The position numbers were made by a program, and so were the translations under genes. Below, piece after piece: positions 14,876 to 22,974 of a stretch of 50,279 nt of DNA (position 1 is the first letter of the stretch; every line of letters begins with the position of its first letter). This DNA comes from Natronomonas sp. Its GTDB lineage: Archaea; Halobacteriota; Halobacteria; Halobacteriales; Haloarculaceae. Location: the NCBI RefSeq assembly GCF_028274965.1, contig NZ_JAQCNO010000050.1:1-50279 (forward strand). The letters run 5' to 3'. The notes under the pieces were generated by a model, which ran no database searches, was not told the DNA's origin, and saw nothing but the letters and a program-made list of their open reading frames with translations.

Positions 14876-16795
14876 TCATTTGAACCGGAACGTTTCGAGG
14901 TTCTTCGGCGCGAACGTCCGGATGTTGAAATCGTGGTACATCGCCGAGGAGAGGTCCTGCACGGAGGACTCGTCGCCGTGCACGCAGAGCACCTTCTCCG
15001 GGCGGGGGTTCATCGTCCGGACGAAGTTCATCAGCCCCTGCCGGTCGGCGTGCCCCGAGAACCCGTCGACGGTTTCGATGTCCATGTGCAACGCGAGCGT
15101 CCCGCGGTCGCTCGCCCGGTCGTTCATCGGGATCTCGTCCCAGCCGTTCTGGATCCGACGGCCCAGGGTCCCTTGGGCCTGGTAGCCGACGAACACGAGC
15201 GAGGAGTCGGACTCGCCCCCGACGTGGTTGAGCCACGACATGATCGGGCCGCCCTCGATCATCCCCGACGTGGAGAGGATGATACAGGGGCCGCCGTCGG
15301 CGATCTCCTGGCGCTCGTCCTCGCCGCCGTCGATGTGGTTGAACTGCTCGGCGAGAAAGGGGTTCTCGTCGTCGTGGAAGATCCGCTCTTGGAGGTCGTC
15401 CCGGAGGTACTCGGGGTAGGTCGTGTGGATCGCCGTCGCCTCCCAGATCATGCCGTCGAGGTGGACCGGGACCGTCGGGATCTCCCCTTTCCGCATCGCC
15501 TCCTCTAGGACGAGCATGATCTCCTGGGATCGCCCGACGGCGAAGGCGGGGATCAGTATCTTCCCGCCCTCCTGTGTCGTCTCGCGGACGATCTCCTCGA
15601 GGTTCCGCTCGGAGTCCTCCTGGTCGGTCTGGTAGTCGTTCCGACCGCCGTAGGTCGACTCCATGACGAGCGTCTCCACGCGCGGGAAGTCGTTGACCGC
15701 GCCGTTGAACAGCCGGGTGTCGTCGTAGTGGATGTCCCCGGAAAACGCGACGTTGTAGAGGCCGTCGCCGATGTGGAAGTGCGTGACCGCCGACCCGAGG
15801 ATGTGCCCCGCGTTGTGGAAGGTGAGTTTGATGTCCGGCGCAACGTCGGTCACGTCGCCGTACTCCAGCGGGATGCAGTGTTTGATCGCCTCTCTGACCT
15901 GCTCGGACTCGTAGGGCGGCGTCCGGCCCTCCTTGGCCGCGACGTCGAGATAATCGAGCGTGAGCAGGCCCATCAGGTCCCGCGTCGGTTCGGTGCAGTA
16001 GATCGGCCCGTCGTAGCCGTACTTGAACAAAAGCGGGACGAGCGCCGAGTGATCGAGGTGGGCGTGCGTCAACACGACCGCGTCGAGGTTCGCCGCCCCG
16101 GCCCCGAGCGCCTCGGGGACCTGCAGGTACGGCACCTCCCCCTCCGCGCCGGGCTTGTCGCCGCAGTCGATGAGCACGCGGGTCTCGGGCGTGTTGAGAA
16201 TGAACGCCGCCCGCCCGACCTCCCGGCAACAGCCGAGCGTGGTGATCCGCACCCACTCGTCGTCGGACATCTCCTCGCGGTGGATCTGCCTGCCGATGCG
16301 CTCGAGGATGTCCCGGCGATCGTCGCGCTCCTGTTTCAGGAAGTTCCGGACGTTCGAGACCGTCGAGGACTCGATCGGCGGCGTCCGGACGACCTCCGGC
16401 GTCCAGCCGACCTCCTGGGTGATCTCCCGGAGCGTCGAGCCGTGGCGGCCGATGACGACGCCGGGCTTTTCGGCCTCGATCACGACCTCCCCGGTGTCGG
16501 AGTGGAAGTCCAACCCCGTGACGCCCGCCTCCTCGGGGATCACCCCCCGGATCCGCTCTCGGGCCTCGCTCGGCCGCACGAGGACCTCGGGATCCGGCCG
16601 CACCGTGATCCGCTTTCGGAGCTTCGAGGCGAGCCGCCGGATCAGGTCCCCGTCGCTCGCGAACTTCTTCGGATCGCGGGTGTAGATGACCAACTCCGGG
16701 CCCTCGTAGGTCACGTCGGACACGGAGATGTCGTTGGGGACCTCGCTTACGATCGTTGCCTTGATATCATCGAGTTTCCGCTCTACTGCACTCAT
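14876..16795 (-). CDS. fttA: aCPSF1/FttA, archaeal KH-metallo-beta-lactamase-beta-CASP ribonuclease and transcription terminator
   Basis: The 639-residue protein is the archaeal homologue of CPSF73. Two KH-type RNA-binding regions lie at the N-terminus (about 1-150; IGRHGSTLREI is the second GxxG motif). The metallo-beta-lactamase domain follows with THAHLDHS (about 245), HNAGHILGSA and SGDIHYDD. A beta-CASP domain (MESTYGGRND onward) and the returning lactamase segment (GFSGHADRQGL, LCVHGD) complete it. The family cleaves nascent RNA at U-rich 3' ends and releases RNA polymerase. All zinc ligands appear intact and the length is standard. It lies upstream of DP1 on the same strand, 108 bases away. 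Confidence 0.96.
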   Translation of the reverse strand: MSAVERKLDDIKATIVSEVPNDISVSDVTYEGPELVIYTRDPKKFASDGDLIRRLASKLRKRITVRPDPEVLVRPSEARERIRGVIPEEAGVTGLDFHSDTGEVVIEAEKPGVVIGRHGSTLREITQEVGWTPEVVRTPPIESSTVSNVRNFLKQERDDRRDILERIGRQIHREEMSDDEWVRITTLGCCREVGRAAFILNTPETRVLIDCGDKPGAEGEVPYLQVPEALGAGAANLDAVVLTHAHLDHSALVPLLFKYGYDGPIYCTEPTRDLMGLLTLDYLDVAAKEGRTPPYESEQVREAIKHCIPLEYGDVTDVAPDIKLTFHNAGHILGSAVTHFHIGDGLYNVAFSGDIHYDDTRLFNGAVNDFPRVETLVMESTYGGRNDYQTDQEDSERNLEEIVRETTQEGGKILIPAFAVGRSQEIMLVLEEAMRKGEIPTVPVHLDGMIWEATAIHTTYPEYLRDDLQERIFHDDENPFLAEQFNHIDGGEDERQEIADGGPCIILSTSGMIEGGPIMSWLNHVGGESDSSLVFVGYQAQGTLGRRIQNGWDEIPMNDRASDRGTLALHMDIETVDGFSGHADRQGLMNFVRTMNPRPEKVLCVHGDESSVQDLSSAMYHDFNIRTFAPKNLETFRFK

Positions 16796-16982
16796 ACGTT
16801 AGAAATCCTTGCTTCGGGCTCCGGTCGCTCCGCGTCCACGCCCCGGGTTCGACGGGACGTACAGGTTCGCCGACTGTATCGGTGACAACAGGTCATATGG
16901 ACTCGGTCTGCGGTGGCCGCCGCCGCCGACGGCCGCGGGAGCTACCGGAAAACCCGCTCGTAACCGAGTCTAACCCACCACT

Positions 16983-16992
16983 GATATAAAAC
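16983..16992 (+). promoter_or_regulatory. TATA-like box for the 17010 gene
   Basis: GATATAAAAC ends 18 bases before the ATG at 17010, in the 214-base divergent space shared with fttA. This implies a leaderless or nearly leaderless transcript. Confidence 0.5.
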
Positions 16993-17009
16993 CCTTCGCA
17001 AAGTGGCGC

Positions 17010-17492
17010 ATGGAGATCACGCCGACCGCCGTCGCCGAGGAGCACGACAGGCTGCGGGCCGACGAAGCGATCCCCGCGCTGATAAACGACGTCCGCGACC
17101 GACTCGGGCCGCTGTTCGGGACCGAGGTCAACCCGGTCACCGCGGCGGCCTACCGCGAGGCGGTGGACGCGGTGTTCGCCGACGGCGACCGCGCCGTGAA
17201 CGTGACCGCTCTCTGTGCGCTCCTCCGGGACCTCGATTGTCAGGGGGACTACCCGGGGTTCGTCGTCGACGAGTTCCTCGGCCGGAAGCTCGCGGCGACG
17301 ATCGCCGGCGGGGAGCCGTCCGCGCTCCTCGCGGAGGCGACGTTTCACTTCGCCGACGTCCACACCCACGGCGGGTCCGACGACCCGGCCGGCGCCGACG
17401 ACCTCGAGGCCGCCCTCGCCGCCGGGTTCCAGACCCGACTCCCCGGGTGGGCCTGGACGGAGTCGCCGAGTCCCTTCGCTTCGACGCGCTGA
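17010..17492 (+). CDS. Conserved-looking soluble protein of unknown function
   Basis: The 160-residue acidic protein has no membrane segment or signal peptide. It looks helical, with a central LCALLRDLDCQGDYPGFVVDEFLGRKLAATIAGG region split by two Cys and a FHFADVHTHGG segment whose clustered His and Asp could bind a metal. I do not recognise a family. It is read divergently from fttA and is followed 66 bases later by the Brp/Blh-like gene, from which it may be independent. The start is the first ATG after the TATA-like box. Confidence 0.6.
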   Translation: MEITPTAVAEEHDRLRADEAIPALINDVRDRLGPLFGTEVNPVTAAAYREAVDAVFADGDRAVNVTALCALLRDLDCQGDYPGFVVDEFLGRKLAATIAGGEPSALLAEATFHFADVHTHGGSDDPAGADDLEAALAAGFQTRLPGWAWTESPSPFASTR

Positions 17493-17558
17493 CGGGATGA
17501 TAAACCCCCACGGAACCGTGGCCCACAACCGAGGCCGCCGAAGCCGGTACGACCGTGT

Positions 17559-18596
17559 ATGGCGACCGTCGAGACGCGGATCGGGCGGCTCCGCACCGAC
17601 CGGTGGCGATGGCTGCTGTCGGCCTCCCGGATCGCTCTGCTCGCCTCGATCGGGTGGTTCCTGCTCGCGCGGTGGGCGAACGTCTCGCTCGACGTGCGGA
17701 CCCAGGCCGGGATCTATCTCTTCGGGATGGTCGTTTTGAACCTCCCGTACGGCGGCTACGAGCACATGTCGAACCTCCGGAGCCGCGGGCTCCCGTTCGG
17801 CGCCCGCTACATCGGGCTGTACCTGCTCGCGGCCGCGGCGTTCGTTGCGCTGTTTTTCGCCGCGCCGGTCGTCGGCCTCGCCGTCGCCATCGCCGTCGCC
17901 GTCATCAAGGGCGGCCACGGCGGCCTGCGGGTGCTCGACGCCCTCGTCGGCACCGACCACCTCCGGACCGGACCACAGCGCGCCCTCGCCGCGTTCGTCC
18001 GCGGCGGCACCGTGATGATCGTCCCGATGTACGCCTGGCCCGGCGACTTCGCGGCGTTCTCGACGTTCATGATCGACATCTTCCAGCCGGGGGCATTCGC
18101 GGCCGTTGCGCCGCACTTCCCGACGGTGCGCTCGCTTTGGGGGGGCGTCTTCGCCGTCGCCGTCGGGGCCCACGTTGCCCTCGGATTCGCCCGCCGCGAG
18201 GGGCTCTCGACGTGGCTCGTCGACGTCGGCGAAACGGCGCTTTTGATCGCGTACTTCGCCGTCGTTCCGGTCCTCGTCGCCGTCGGGCTGTACTTTCCGC
18301 TTTGGTACTCGCTGCGACAGAGTGCCCGCGCCGAGGCGATCAAGAACGAACACCCCGCCGACCCCGGATCGGCCCCCTCGCCGGGGGCGGTCGTCGCCGC
18401 GTTCGTCGGCGGGACGGTCGCCACGTTCGGCCTCGCCGCCCTGTTGGCGACGCTCGCCCCGAACCCGCTTTCGGGCGGGACGCCCCTCGTCAGCGGCGTC
18501 GCCTTCTTCAGCGTCTTCATCAGCATCGTCGCGCTCCCCCACGTCGTCGTGGGCGATTGGCTCGACGCCGACCGCGGCATCTGGTACACGCCCTGA
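17559..18596 (+). CDS. Brp/Blh-family membrane protein (beta-carotene dioxygenase-like, diverged)
   Basis: This 345-residue membrane protein has about eight hydrophobic segments. The order of motifs follows Brp/Blh beta-carotene 15,15'-dioxygenases, which cleave beta-carotene to retinal: LNLPYGGYEH for the family PHGxxDH, KGGHGG, YFPLWYSLRQ for YFxxWHSxRH, and ALPHVVVGDW near the end. Several histidines that hold the catalytic iron in the family are replaced here (PH to PY, WHSxRH to WYSLRQ), so retinal formation is doubtful. The gene is 41 bases before a carotenoid desaturase, so a role in carotenoid metabolism or binding is likely. The start at 17559 fits the first membrane segment. Confidence 0.7.
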   Translation: MATVETRIGRLRTDRWRWLLSASRIALLASIGWFLLARWANVSLDVRTQAGIYLFGMVVLNLPYGGYEHMSNLRSRGLPFGARYIGLYLLAAAAFVALFFAAPVVGLAVAIAVAVIKGGHGGLRVLDALVGTDHLRTGPQRALAAFVRGGTVMIVPMYAWPGDFAAFSTFMIDIFQPGAFAAVAPHFPTVRSLWGGVFAVAVGAHVALGFARREGLSTWLVDVGETALLIAYFAVVPVLVAVGLYFPLWYSLRQSARAEAIKNEHPADPGSAPSPGAVVAAFVGGTVATFGLAALLATLAPNPLSGGTPLVSGVAFFSVFISIVALPHVVVGDWLDADRGIWYTP

Positions 18597-18637
18597 CGCG
18601 CCGGGAGACGCCGATCACAGACCACTCATTAGAACCA

Positions 18638-20197
18638 ATGCTCGGATCGACAGACGCGGTACGACGGACGCACCGACGCGACGAACGACCCCTCGCCGAC
18701 CGGACGGTAACGGTCGTCGGCGGCGGGTTCGGCGGCCTCTCGGCGGCCTGCTATCTCGCCGCCGACGGGGCCGACGTGACGCTTCTCGAACGGCACGAGG
18801 ACCTCGGCGGCGTCGCCGGCCGGATCGAGACCGACGGCTTCCGGATCGACACCGGCCCGTCGTGGTACCTGATGGCCGACACCTTCGAGCGCTTCTTCGG
18901 CCACTTCGATCGCCGCCCCGAGGAGTACTACGAGCTCGAACGGCTCGATCCGCACTACCGGATCTTCTGGAAGGACGGCGACCGCCTCAATGTCCCCGAC
19001 GACCCCGAGGCGGTCGCGGAGCTCTTCGAGTCCTACGAGTCCGGCGCCGCCGACGCCTTTCGGTCCTACCTCGAGGAGGCCGAGCGCGCCTACGAGGTCG
19101 GCGTCGAGGAGTTCGTCTACCGCGATCGCTCGCGGTTCCGGGACTGTCTCGACCCGCGTCTGGCGCGCGCCGCCCGCGGGGTGACGCTTCTGGACTCGAT
19201 GCAGGACCACGTCGCCGACTACTTCGAGCACCCGAAGCTCCGACAGCTCGTCCAGTACACGCTCGTCTTTCTGGGCGGCGCGCCGCACAACACGCCCGCG
19301 ATCTACACGCTCATGTCCCACGTCGACTACAATCTGGGCGTCTATCACCCCACCGGCGGGATCGCGAGCGTCGTCGACGGCGTCGCCGAACTGGCCGGCG
19401 AACTCGGCGTCGACGTCCAGACCGGCCGCGCGGTGACGGGGCTCGACCCGACGCCCTGGGGCGTGGACGTCCGAACGGAGCGCGGCACGCTGAACCCGAA
19501 CGCCGCCGTCGCCAACGCCAACCCGGCACACGTCGATCGGGACCTCCTGCCCGAGGGCACCCGCGAGTACGGCGAGGGCTACTGGGAGGATCGGACGTAC
19601 GCCCCCTCGGCGTTTCTCATGTACCTCGGCGTCGAGGGCGACGTCGAGCCGCTCGAGCACCACACCCTCGTGTTGCCGACCGACTGGGACGACCACTTCG
19701 AGACCATCTTCGAGGACCCCGGCTGGCCCGAGGACCCCGCGTACTACATCAACGTCCCCTCCCGGACCGACCCGACGATGGCCCCCGCCGGCCACGAGGC
19801 GGTCGTCGTGTTGGTCCCGATCGCGCCGGGGATAGCGGACGACGGCCCCGCCAGAGAGCGGTTCCGCCGGAAGGTCCTCGACGACGTCGCCGAACACACT
19901 GGCGTCGACCTCGCCGACCGGATCGTCCTCGAGCGGACGGCCTGTGTGTCCGAGTTCGGCGAGCGCTTCGGCGCGCCTCAAGGCACCGCCCTCGGGCTCG
20001 CGCACACGCTCTCACAGACCGGGCCGCTCCGCCCGTCGATCCGCTCGTCGGTCGCCGACTCGCTGTACTACACGGGCTCGTACACCTCCCCGGGGATCGG
20101 CGTCCCGATGTGTCTGGTGAGCGGCGAACACGCCGCCGCCGCCGTCGCGGACGACGAGACCCCCGGGACGCTCGGTCGCCTCTCGGAGCTGGTCTGA
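18638..20197 (+). CDS. crtI: CrtI-type phytoene/carotenoid desaturase
   Basis: The 519-residue FAD-dependent oxidoreductase has a dinucleotide-binding motif VVGGGFGGLSAACYLAADG (about 27-45), then LLERHEDLGGVAGRIE and RIDTGPSWYLM. The C-terminal signature GSYTSPGIGVPMCLVSGE is typical of CrtI desaturases. It would introduce double bonds into phytoene or a later C40 intermediate on the way to bacterioruberin. Length is usual for the family. The ATG at 18638 leaves a roughly 20-residue charged extension before the Rossmann fold. It ends exactly where the convergent nuclease gene ends, with no gap (TGA|TCA). Confidence 0.9.
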   Translation: MLGSTDAVRRTHRRDERPLADRTVTVVGGGFGGLSAACYLAADGADVTLLERHEDLGGVAGRIETDGFRIDTGPSWYLMADTFERFFGHFDRRPEEYYELERLDPHYRIFWKDGDRLNVPDDPEAVAELFESYESGAADAFRSYLEEAERAYEVGVEEFVYRDRSRFRDCLDPRLARAARGVTLLDSMQDHVADYFEHPKLRQLVQYTLVFLGGAPHNTPAIYTLMSHVDYNLGVYHPTGGIASVVDGVAELAGELGVDVQTGRAVTGLDPTPWGVDVRTERGTLNPNAAVANANPAHVDRDLLPEGTREYGEGYWEDRTYAPSAFLMYLGVEGDVEPLEHHTLVLPTDWDDHFETIFEDPGWPEDPAYYINVPSRTDPTMAPAGHEAVVVLVPIAPGIADDGPARERFRRKVLDDVAEHTGVDLADRIVLERTACVSEFGERFGAPQGTALGLAHTLSQTGPLRPSIRSSVADSLYYTGSYTSPGIGVPMCLVSGEHAAAAVADDETPGTLGRLSELV

Positions 20198-21634
20198 TCA
20201 GCCGAGCTGCTCGGCGGCGAGCCGGTCGGCGTGCTCGATGAACGCCGCCCTCTTTCCGCTCGGGATCGTCGCGCCGGCGGCGATGTCGTGCCCGCCGCCG
20301 TCGCCCCCGACGGCGCGCGCGGCCTCGCCCATGACGACCGAGAGGTCCAACCCGTCGCCGACGAGCGGACCGGTCGCCCGGCTCGAGACCTTCGTCTCCT
20401 TGTCGTTCTTCTCGGCGAAGGCCACGATCGGGCGGTCCCTGGAGACGCCGTCGGTCCCCATCGACATCCCGGCGATGATACCCACGATCGTCTCTTTGAT
20501 CTCGTCGCCGGCGTCGAACCACTGGAGGTGTTCCGTCTCGGTCACGCCGTTGTCCTCGACCCACTCGATCCCCTCCGAGAGGTTCCGGCGGTGGTTCCGG
20601 AGGAGCTCCACCGCCCGATCGAGCGCCGCCCCGCGGTCGCCGAGACAGACGGCCAAACCGACGTCGGCCCGCTCGTAGCGGGCGGTCGCGTTCAGAAGCG
20701 TCGAGAACTCGCTCGCGTCCCGAAGCTCCGTCCCGACCGCCTCCTCCGTGAGGACGTAACTCGTGCCCACGAGCCGGTCGATCTCGAACGCCGGAACGCC
20801 GCGGTTCACTGCGTGTCTGACGAGCGCGCTCGCGACCGTTCGCTTCTCGTCGTCGGTCAGATCGACCCAGCGCTTCCAGGCGCCCTCCGCCCGACACGAC
20901 ACCTCGAGGCCGTCCAGAAACGAGACGGCCCCGCGCTCGTCGTTCGTGATCCCGGGGATCCGGACGTCGGAGGCGTACTCGAGGAGCTTCGGCAGCGGTC
21001 GGGTCTGCTTGCCGTACACCGCGAGGTCCTTTTTTTCCTCTAAGACGCCGGCCTCGACGCCGTCGGCGACGATCGCGGCGTTCGCGCCGCGGAGCTTCCC
21101 GTCGGACGCCTGCATGTCGCCGACCGCGCCGACGACCGCGAGGGCGGCCAGATCCCGGTTGTCGCGCCGCTTACCGCCCGGCGACTCGGCGGCGAGTTCG
21201 CGGGCGAGGAGGTAACTCGCGCCCGCGCCGGACAGCGACGAGGCCCCGTCGATCCCCTCCAACAGCGGGTTGAGGTGGTACTCGGTCTCGGCGTCGGCCG
21301 GCTGGTGGTGGTCGGCGATGACGGGGACGAAATCGCCCGCGCGCTCGCGTTCGGCGATGGCCTCGAGCTGGCCGCTGCCGAAGTCGGTGAACAGCACCGT
21401 CCCGTACCCCCGCTCGGCGATCGCGGCGATCGACGCCTCGTCGAGCTGTTTTTCGAACGCCGCCTCGAAGGCGATCCCGGCCCGCTCGAGCGCGCTCGCG
21501 GCGATCCCGGCGCTCGTCAGCCCGTCGGCGTCGATGTGAGACACGAGCAACACCCGCTCGGCCTCGAGCAGCCGCTCGGCACAGGCGGTCGCGCGGGACC
21601 GCAACTCCGGGACGGGGGCGTCCTGAGTGGCCAT
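20198..21634 (-). CDS. DHH-family single-strand nuclease (RecJ/GAN-like)
   Basis: The 478-residue DHH/DHHA1 phosphoesterase resembles archaeal RecJ-like nucleases including GAN, the CMG-associated nuclease. Motifs are SHIDADGLTSAG (about 33-44), TDFGSGQ, ADHHQP (the DHH motif, about 107-112), VVGAVGDMQ, and the DHHA1 GGDGGGHDIAAGATIP near the C-terminus. All metal-binding Asp and His appear present. It is expected to degrade single-stranded DNA or RNA 5'-3' during replication or repair. Haloarchaea have several RecJ paralogues, so the exact member cannot be named. The upstream gap to the next gene on this strand is 72 bases. Confidence 0.88.
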   Translation of the reverse strand: MATQDAPVPELRSRATACAERLLEAERVLLVSHIDADGLTSAGIAASALERAGIAFEAAFEKQLDEASIAAIAERGYGTVLFTDFGSGQLEAIAERERAGDFVPVIADHHQPADAETEYHLNPLLEGIDGASSLSGAGASYLLARELAAESPGGKRRDNRDLAALAVVGAVGDMQASDGKLRGANAAIVADGVEAGVLEEKKDLAVYGKQTRPLPKLLEYASDVRIPGITNDERGAVSFLDGLEVSCRAEGAWKRWVDLTDDEKRTVASALVRHAVNRGVPAFEIDRLVGTSYVLTEEAVGTELRDASEFSTLLNATARYERADVGLAVCLGDRGAALDRAVELLRNHRRNLSEGIEWVEDNGVTETEHLQWFDAGDEIKETIVGIIAGMSMGTDGVSRDRPIVAFAEKNDKETKVSSRATGPLVGDGLDLSVVMGEAARAVGGDGGGHDIAAGATIPSGKRAAFIEHADRLAAEQLG

Positions 21635-21706
21635 CGTACGAACGGGTACCGCGCGTTCGGATTTAAACCTCCGCCCCCGGCGCGACCGGACGGACCCGCC
21701 CGGCTC

Positions 21707-22351
21707 TCACTCGGTCTCGGCCTCGGGCGCGTCGTCGACGAGAACGATCGCCTCCCCGTCGATGACCTGGTCGTCGCCCTTCGCGACCGTCGTCCGGATC
21801 CGGTACTGGTCGCCGCCGAGGTCCTCGGCGATCTCGACGGTCGCGGTGACGCAGTCGCCGACGCGGACCGGCGCGCGGAACTCGATATCCTGTGAGAGAT
21901 AGACGATACTGCCCGGCAGCCGCGCCAGCGCCGCGCTTATCAGCCCGGTGACGAGAATCCCATGGACGATGCGGCCGTTGAAGCGGGTGCCCTCGGCCCA
22001 CTCGTCGTCGAGGTGGATCGGGTTCGTATCGCCCGACGCGGCGGCAAAGCGCTGGACGTCCTCCTCGGCGAGGGTCTTGCTGAACCGGACGCTGTCGCCG
22101 ACGTCGACCTCGCTTCCGACGTCGCGCTCGACGTCCCATCCCGGAAGGTCGGACCCGCCCTCGAGGCGGCCGTCGGCCGCCCCGCCGGTCGGGTTCGGTG
22201 CGTCGGTGTCGGTTCCCGCCGGCGCGGGCGAACCGAGCACCGAAAACGCCGCCCTGTTCGCGGCCTGATTCGCCTCAAGGAGGCTACTGAACACGCGAGA
22301 GGAGGCGTTGGCCCACGCATCGAGCGGCGTTGAGTACCTGCTGTCGTTCAT
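21707..22351 (-). CDS. phaJ: MaoC-like (R)-specific enoyl-CoA hydratase with phasin-like N-terminal extension
   Basis: The 214-residue protein has a hot-dog hydratase domain (about 85-205) with the MaoC signature AAASGDTNPIHLDDEWAEGT and GRIVHGILVTGLISA. The Asp and His in this signature hydrate enoyl-CoA to (R)-3-hydroxyacyl-CoA, the monomer used by PHA synthase. The first 45 residues are an amphipathic helix (WANASSRVFSSLLEANQAANRA) reminiscent of phasins, followed by a loose linker. This suggests anchoring on PHA granules. It is divergent from the PhaR-like gene, with which it shares a 137-base promoter region. The symbol is assigned by context. Confidence 0.82.
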   Translation of the reverse strand: MNDSRYSTPLDAWANASSRVFSSLLEANQAANRAAFSVLGSPAPAGTDTDAPNPTGGAADGRLEGGSDLPGWDVERDVGSEVDVGDSVRFSKTLAEEDVQRFAAASGDTNPIHLDDEWAEGTRFNGRIVHGILVTGLISAALARLPGSIVYLSQDIEFRAPVRVGDCVTATVEIAEDLGGDQYRIRTTVAKGDDQVIDGEAIVLVDDAPEAETE

Positions 22352-22390
22352 CGCTACGCCGGTTACGCGCTTGCGGTACTAAAATGTAGT

Positions 22391-22421
22391 GTTAAATCGG
22401 GTGGTAAGCTCCACACAGTGG
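22391..22421. promoter_or_regulatory. Minus-strand TATA-like box and alternating GTGG/CCAC half-sites between phaJ and phaR-like gene
   Basis: GTTAAATC (22391-22398) reads as GATTTAAC toward phaJ, about 40 bases before its ATG. Directly upstream of it lie GTGG (22401), CCAC (22411) and GTGG (22418), making two short inverted pairs. In Haloferax mediterranei the AbrB-type PhaR represses its own promoter through a cis-element; this cluster is a candidate equivalent. The assignment is inference. Confidence 0.35.
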
Positions 22422-22453
22422 TTTTCATCGACAATCGTTGGTTCTCTGCGGAA

Positions 22454-22462
22454 CGTTTATTC
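22454..22462 (+). promoter_or_regulatory. TATA-like box for the PhaR-like gene
   Basis: CGTTTATTC lies 27-35 bases before the ATG at 22489. Confidence 0.45.
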
Positions 22463-22488
22463 AGCGCCGCGGCGTACGCGTCGCCACG

Positions 22489-22824
22489 ATGACCGACACG
22501 GACGACACCGGCGACGGACTGATGTGGCCCCCGAACATGCTGAAGGCGTTCCAGGAGACCTCCGAGCAGGCGACGCGGAAACAACAGGAGGCGCTCCGGA
22601 GTCTCTTTGCGGGCGCGGGGACCGCTACCCCCGATCTCGGCGACTTCGGCGATATCGGCGACCAACTCGGGGCGATGAGCCGCACGGCGACGTTCAAGAC
22701 GCGCATCCAGAGCGGCGGCCGGATCTCGATCCCCGACGCCGAACGCGAGGCGCTCGACATCGGGGAGGGCGACATCGTCCAGACCGTCGTGGTGCCGGTC
22801 AAGCGCGCCGACGACGACGGGTGA
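22489..22824 (+). CDS. phaR: AbrB-fold PHA regulator/granule protein (PhaR-like)
   Basis: The 111-residue protein has an N-terminal amphipathic, phasin-like helix (MWPPNMLKAFQETSEQATRKQQEALRSLF, split by MWPP at its start). Its C-terminal half (about 60-105) is a swapped-hairpin AbrB domain: TFKTRIQSGGRISIPDAERE followed by LDIGEGDIVQTVV. Haloarchaeal PhaR of this type is known in Haloferax mediterranei to repress the phaRP operon and to sit on PHA granules. The order phaR-phaE-phaC fits; the phasin gene phaP that follows phaR there is absent here. The start at 22489 follows a TATA-like box. Confidence 0.78.
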   Translation: MTDTDDTGDGLMWPPNMLKAFQETSEQATRKQQEALRSLFAGAGTATPDLGDFGDIGDQLGAMSRTATFKTRIQSGGRISIPDAEREALDIGEGDIVQTVVVPVKRADDDG

Positions 22825-22942
22825 GGGCTCCGAGCCCGCCGCGGCCGGGTCCAACGGCCGGGGCCGGGGCCGGGCGCCCGATGTGACCCGAACGCCCCCC
22901 GAGAGACGGCCGCGCGCCGACGAAAGCGAAAGCGACCCGACA

Positions 22943-22952
22943 GTTTATGAAA
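22943..22952 (+). promoter_or_regulatory. TATA-like box for phaEC
   Basis: GTTTATGAAA lies 23-32 bases before the phaE ATG at 22975, in a 150-base gap after the phaR-like gene. This suggests that phaE-phaC has its own leaderless promoter. Confidence 0.5.
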
Positions 22953-22974
22953 CGATCGGTACTACGTATTGGCA

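Noticed and set aside
13178-15508. Long plus-strand open frame opposite DP1 and fttA
   Set aside because: It is a GC-rich antisense shadow: composition is biased to R, V, L, G, it crosses two real genes, and shows no domain.
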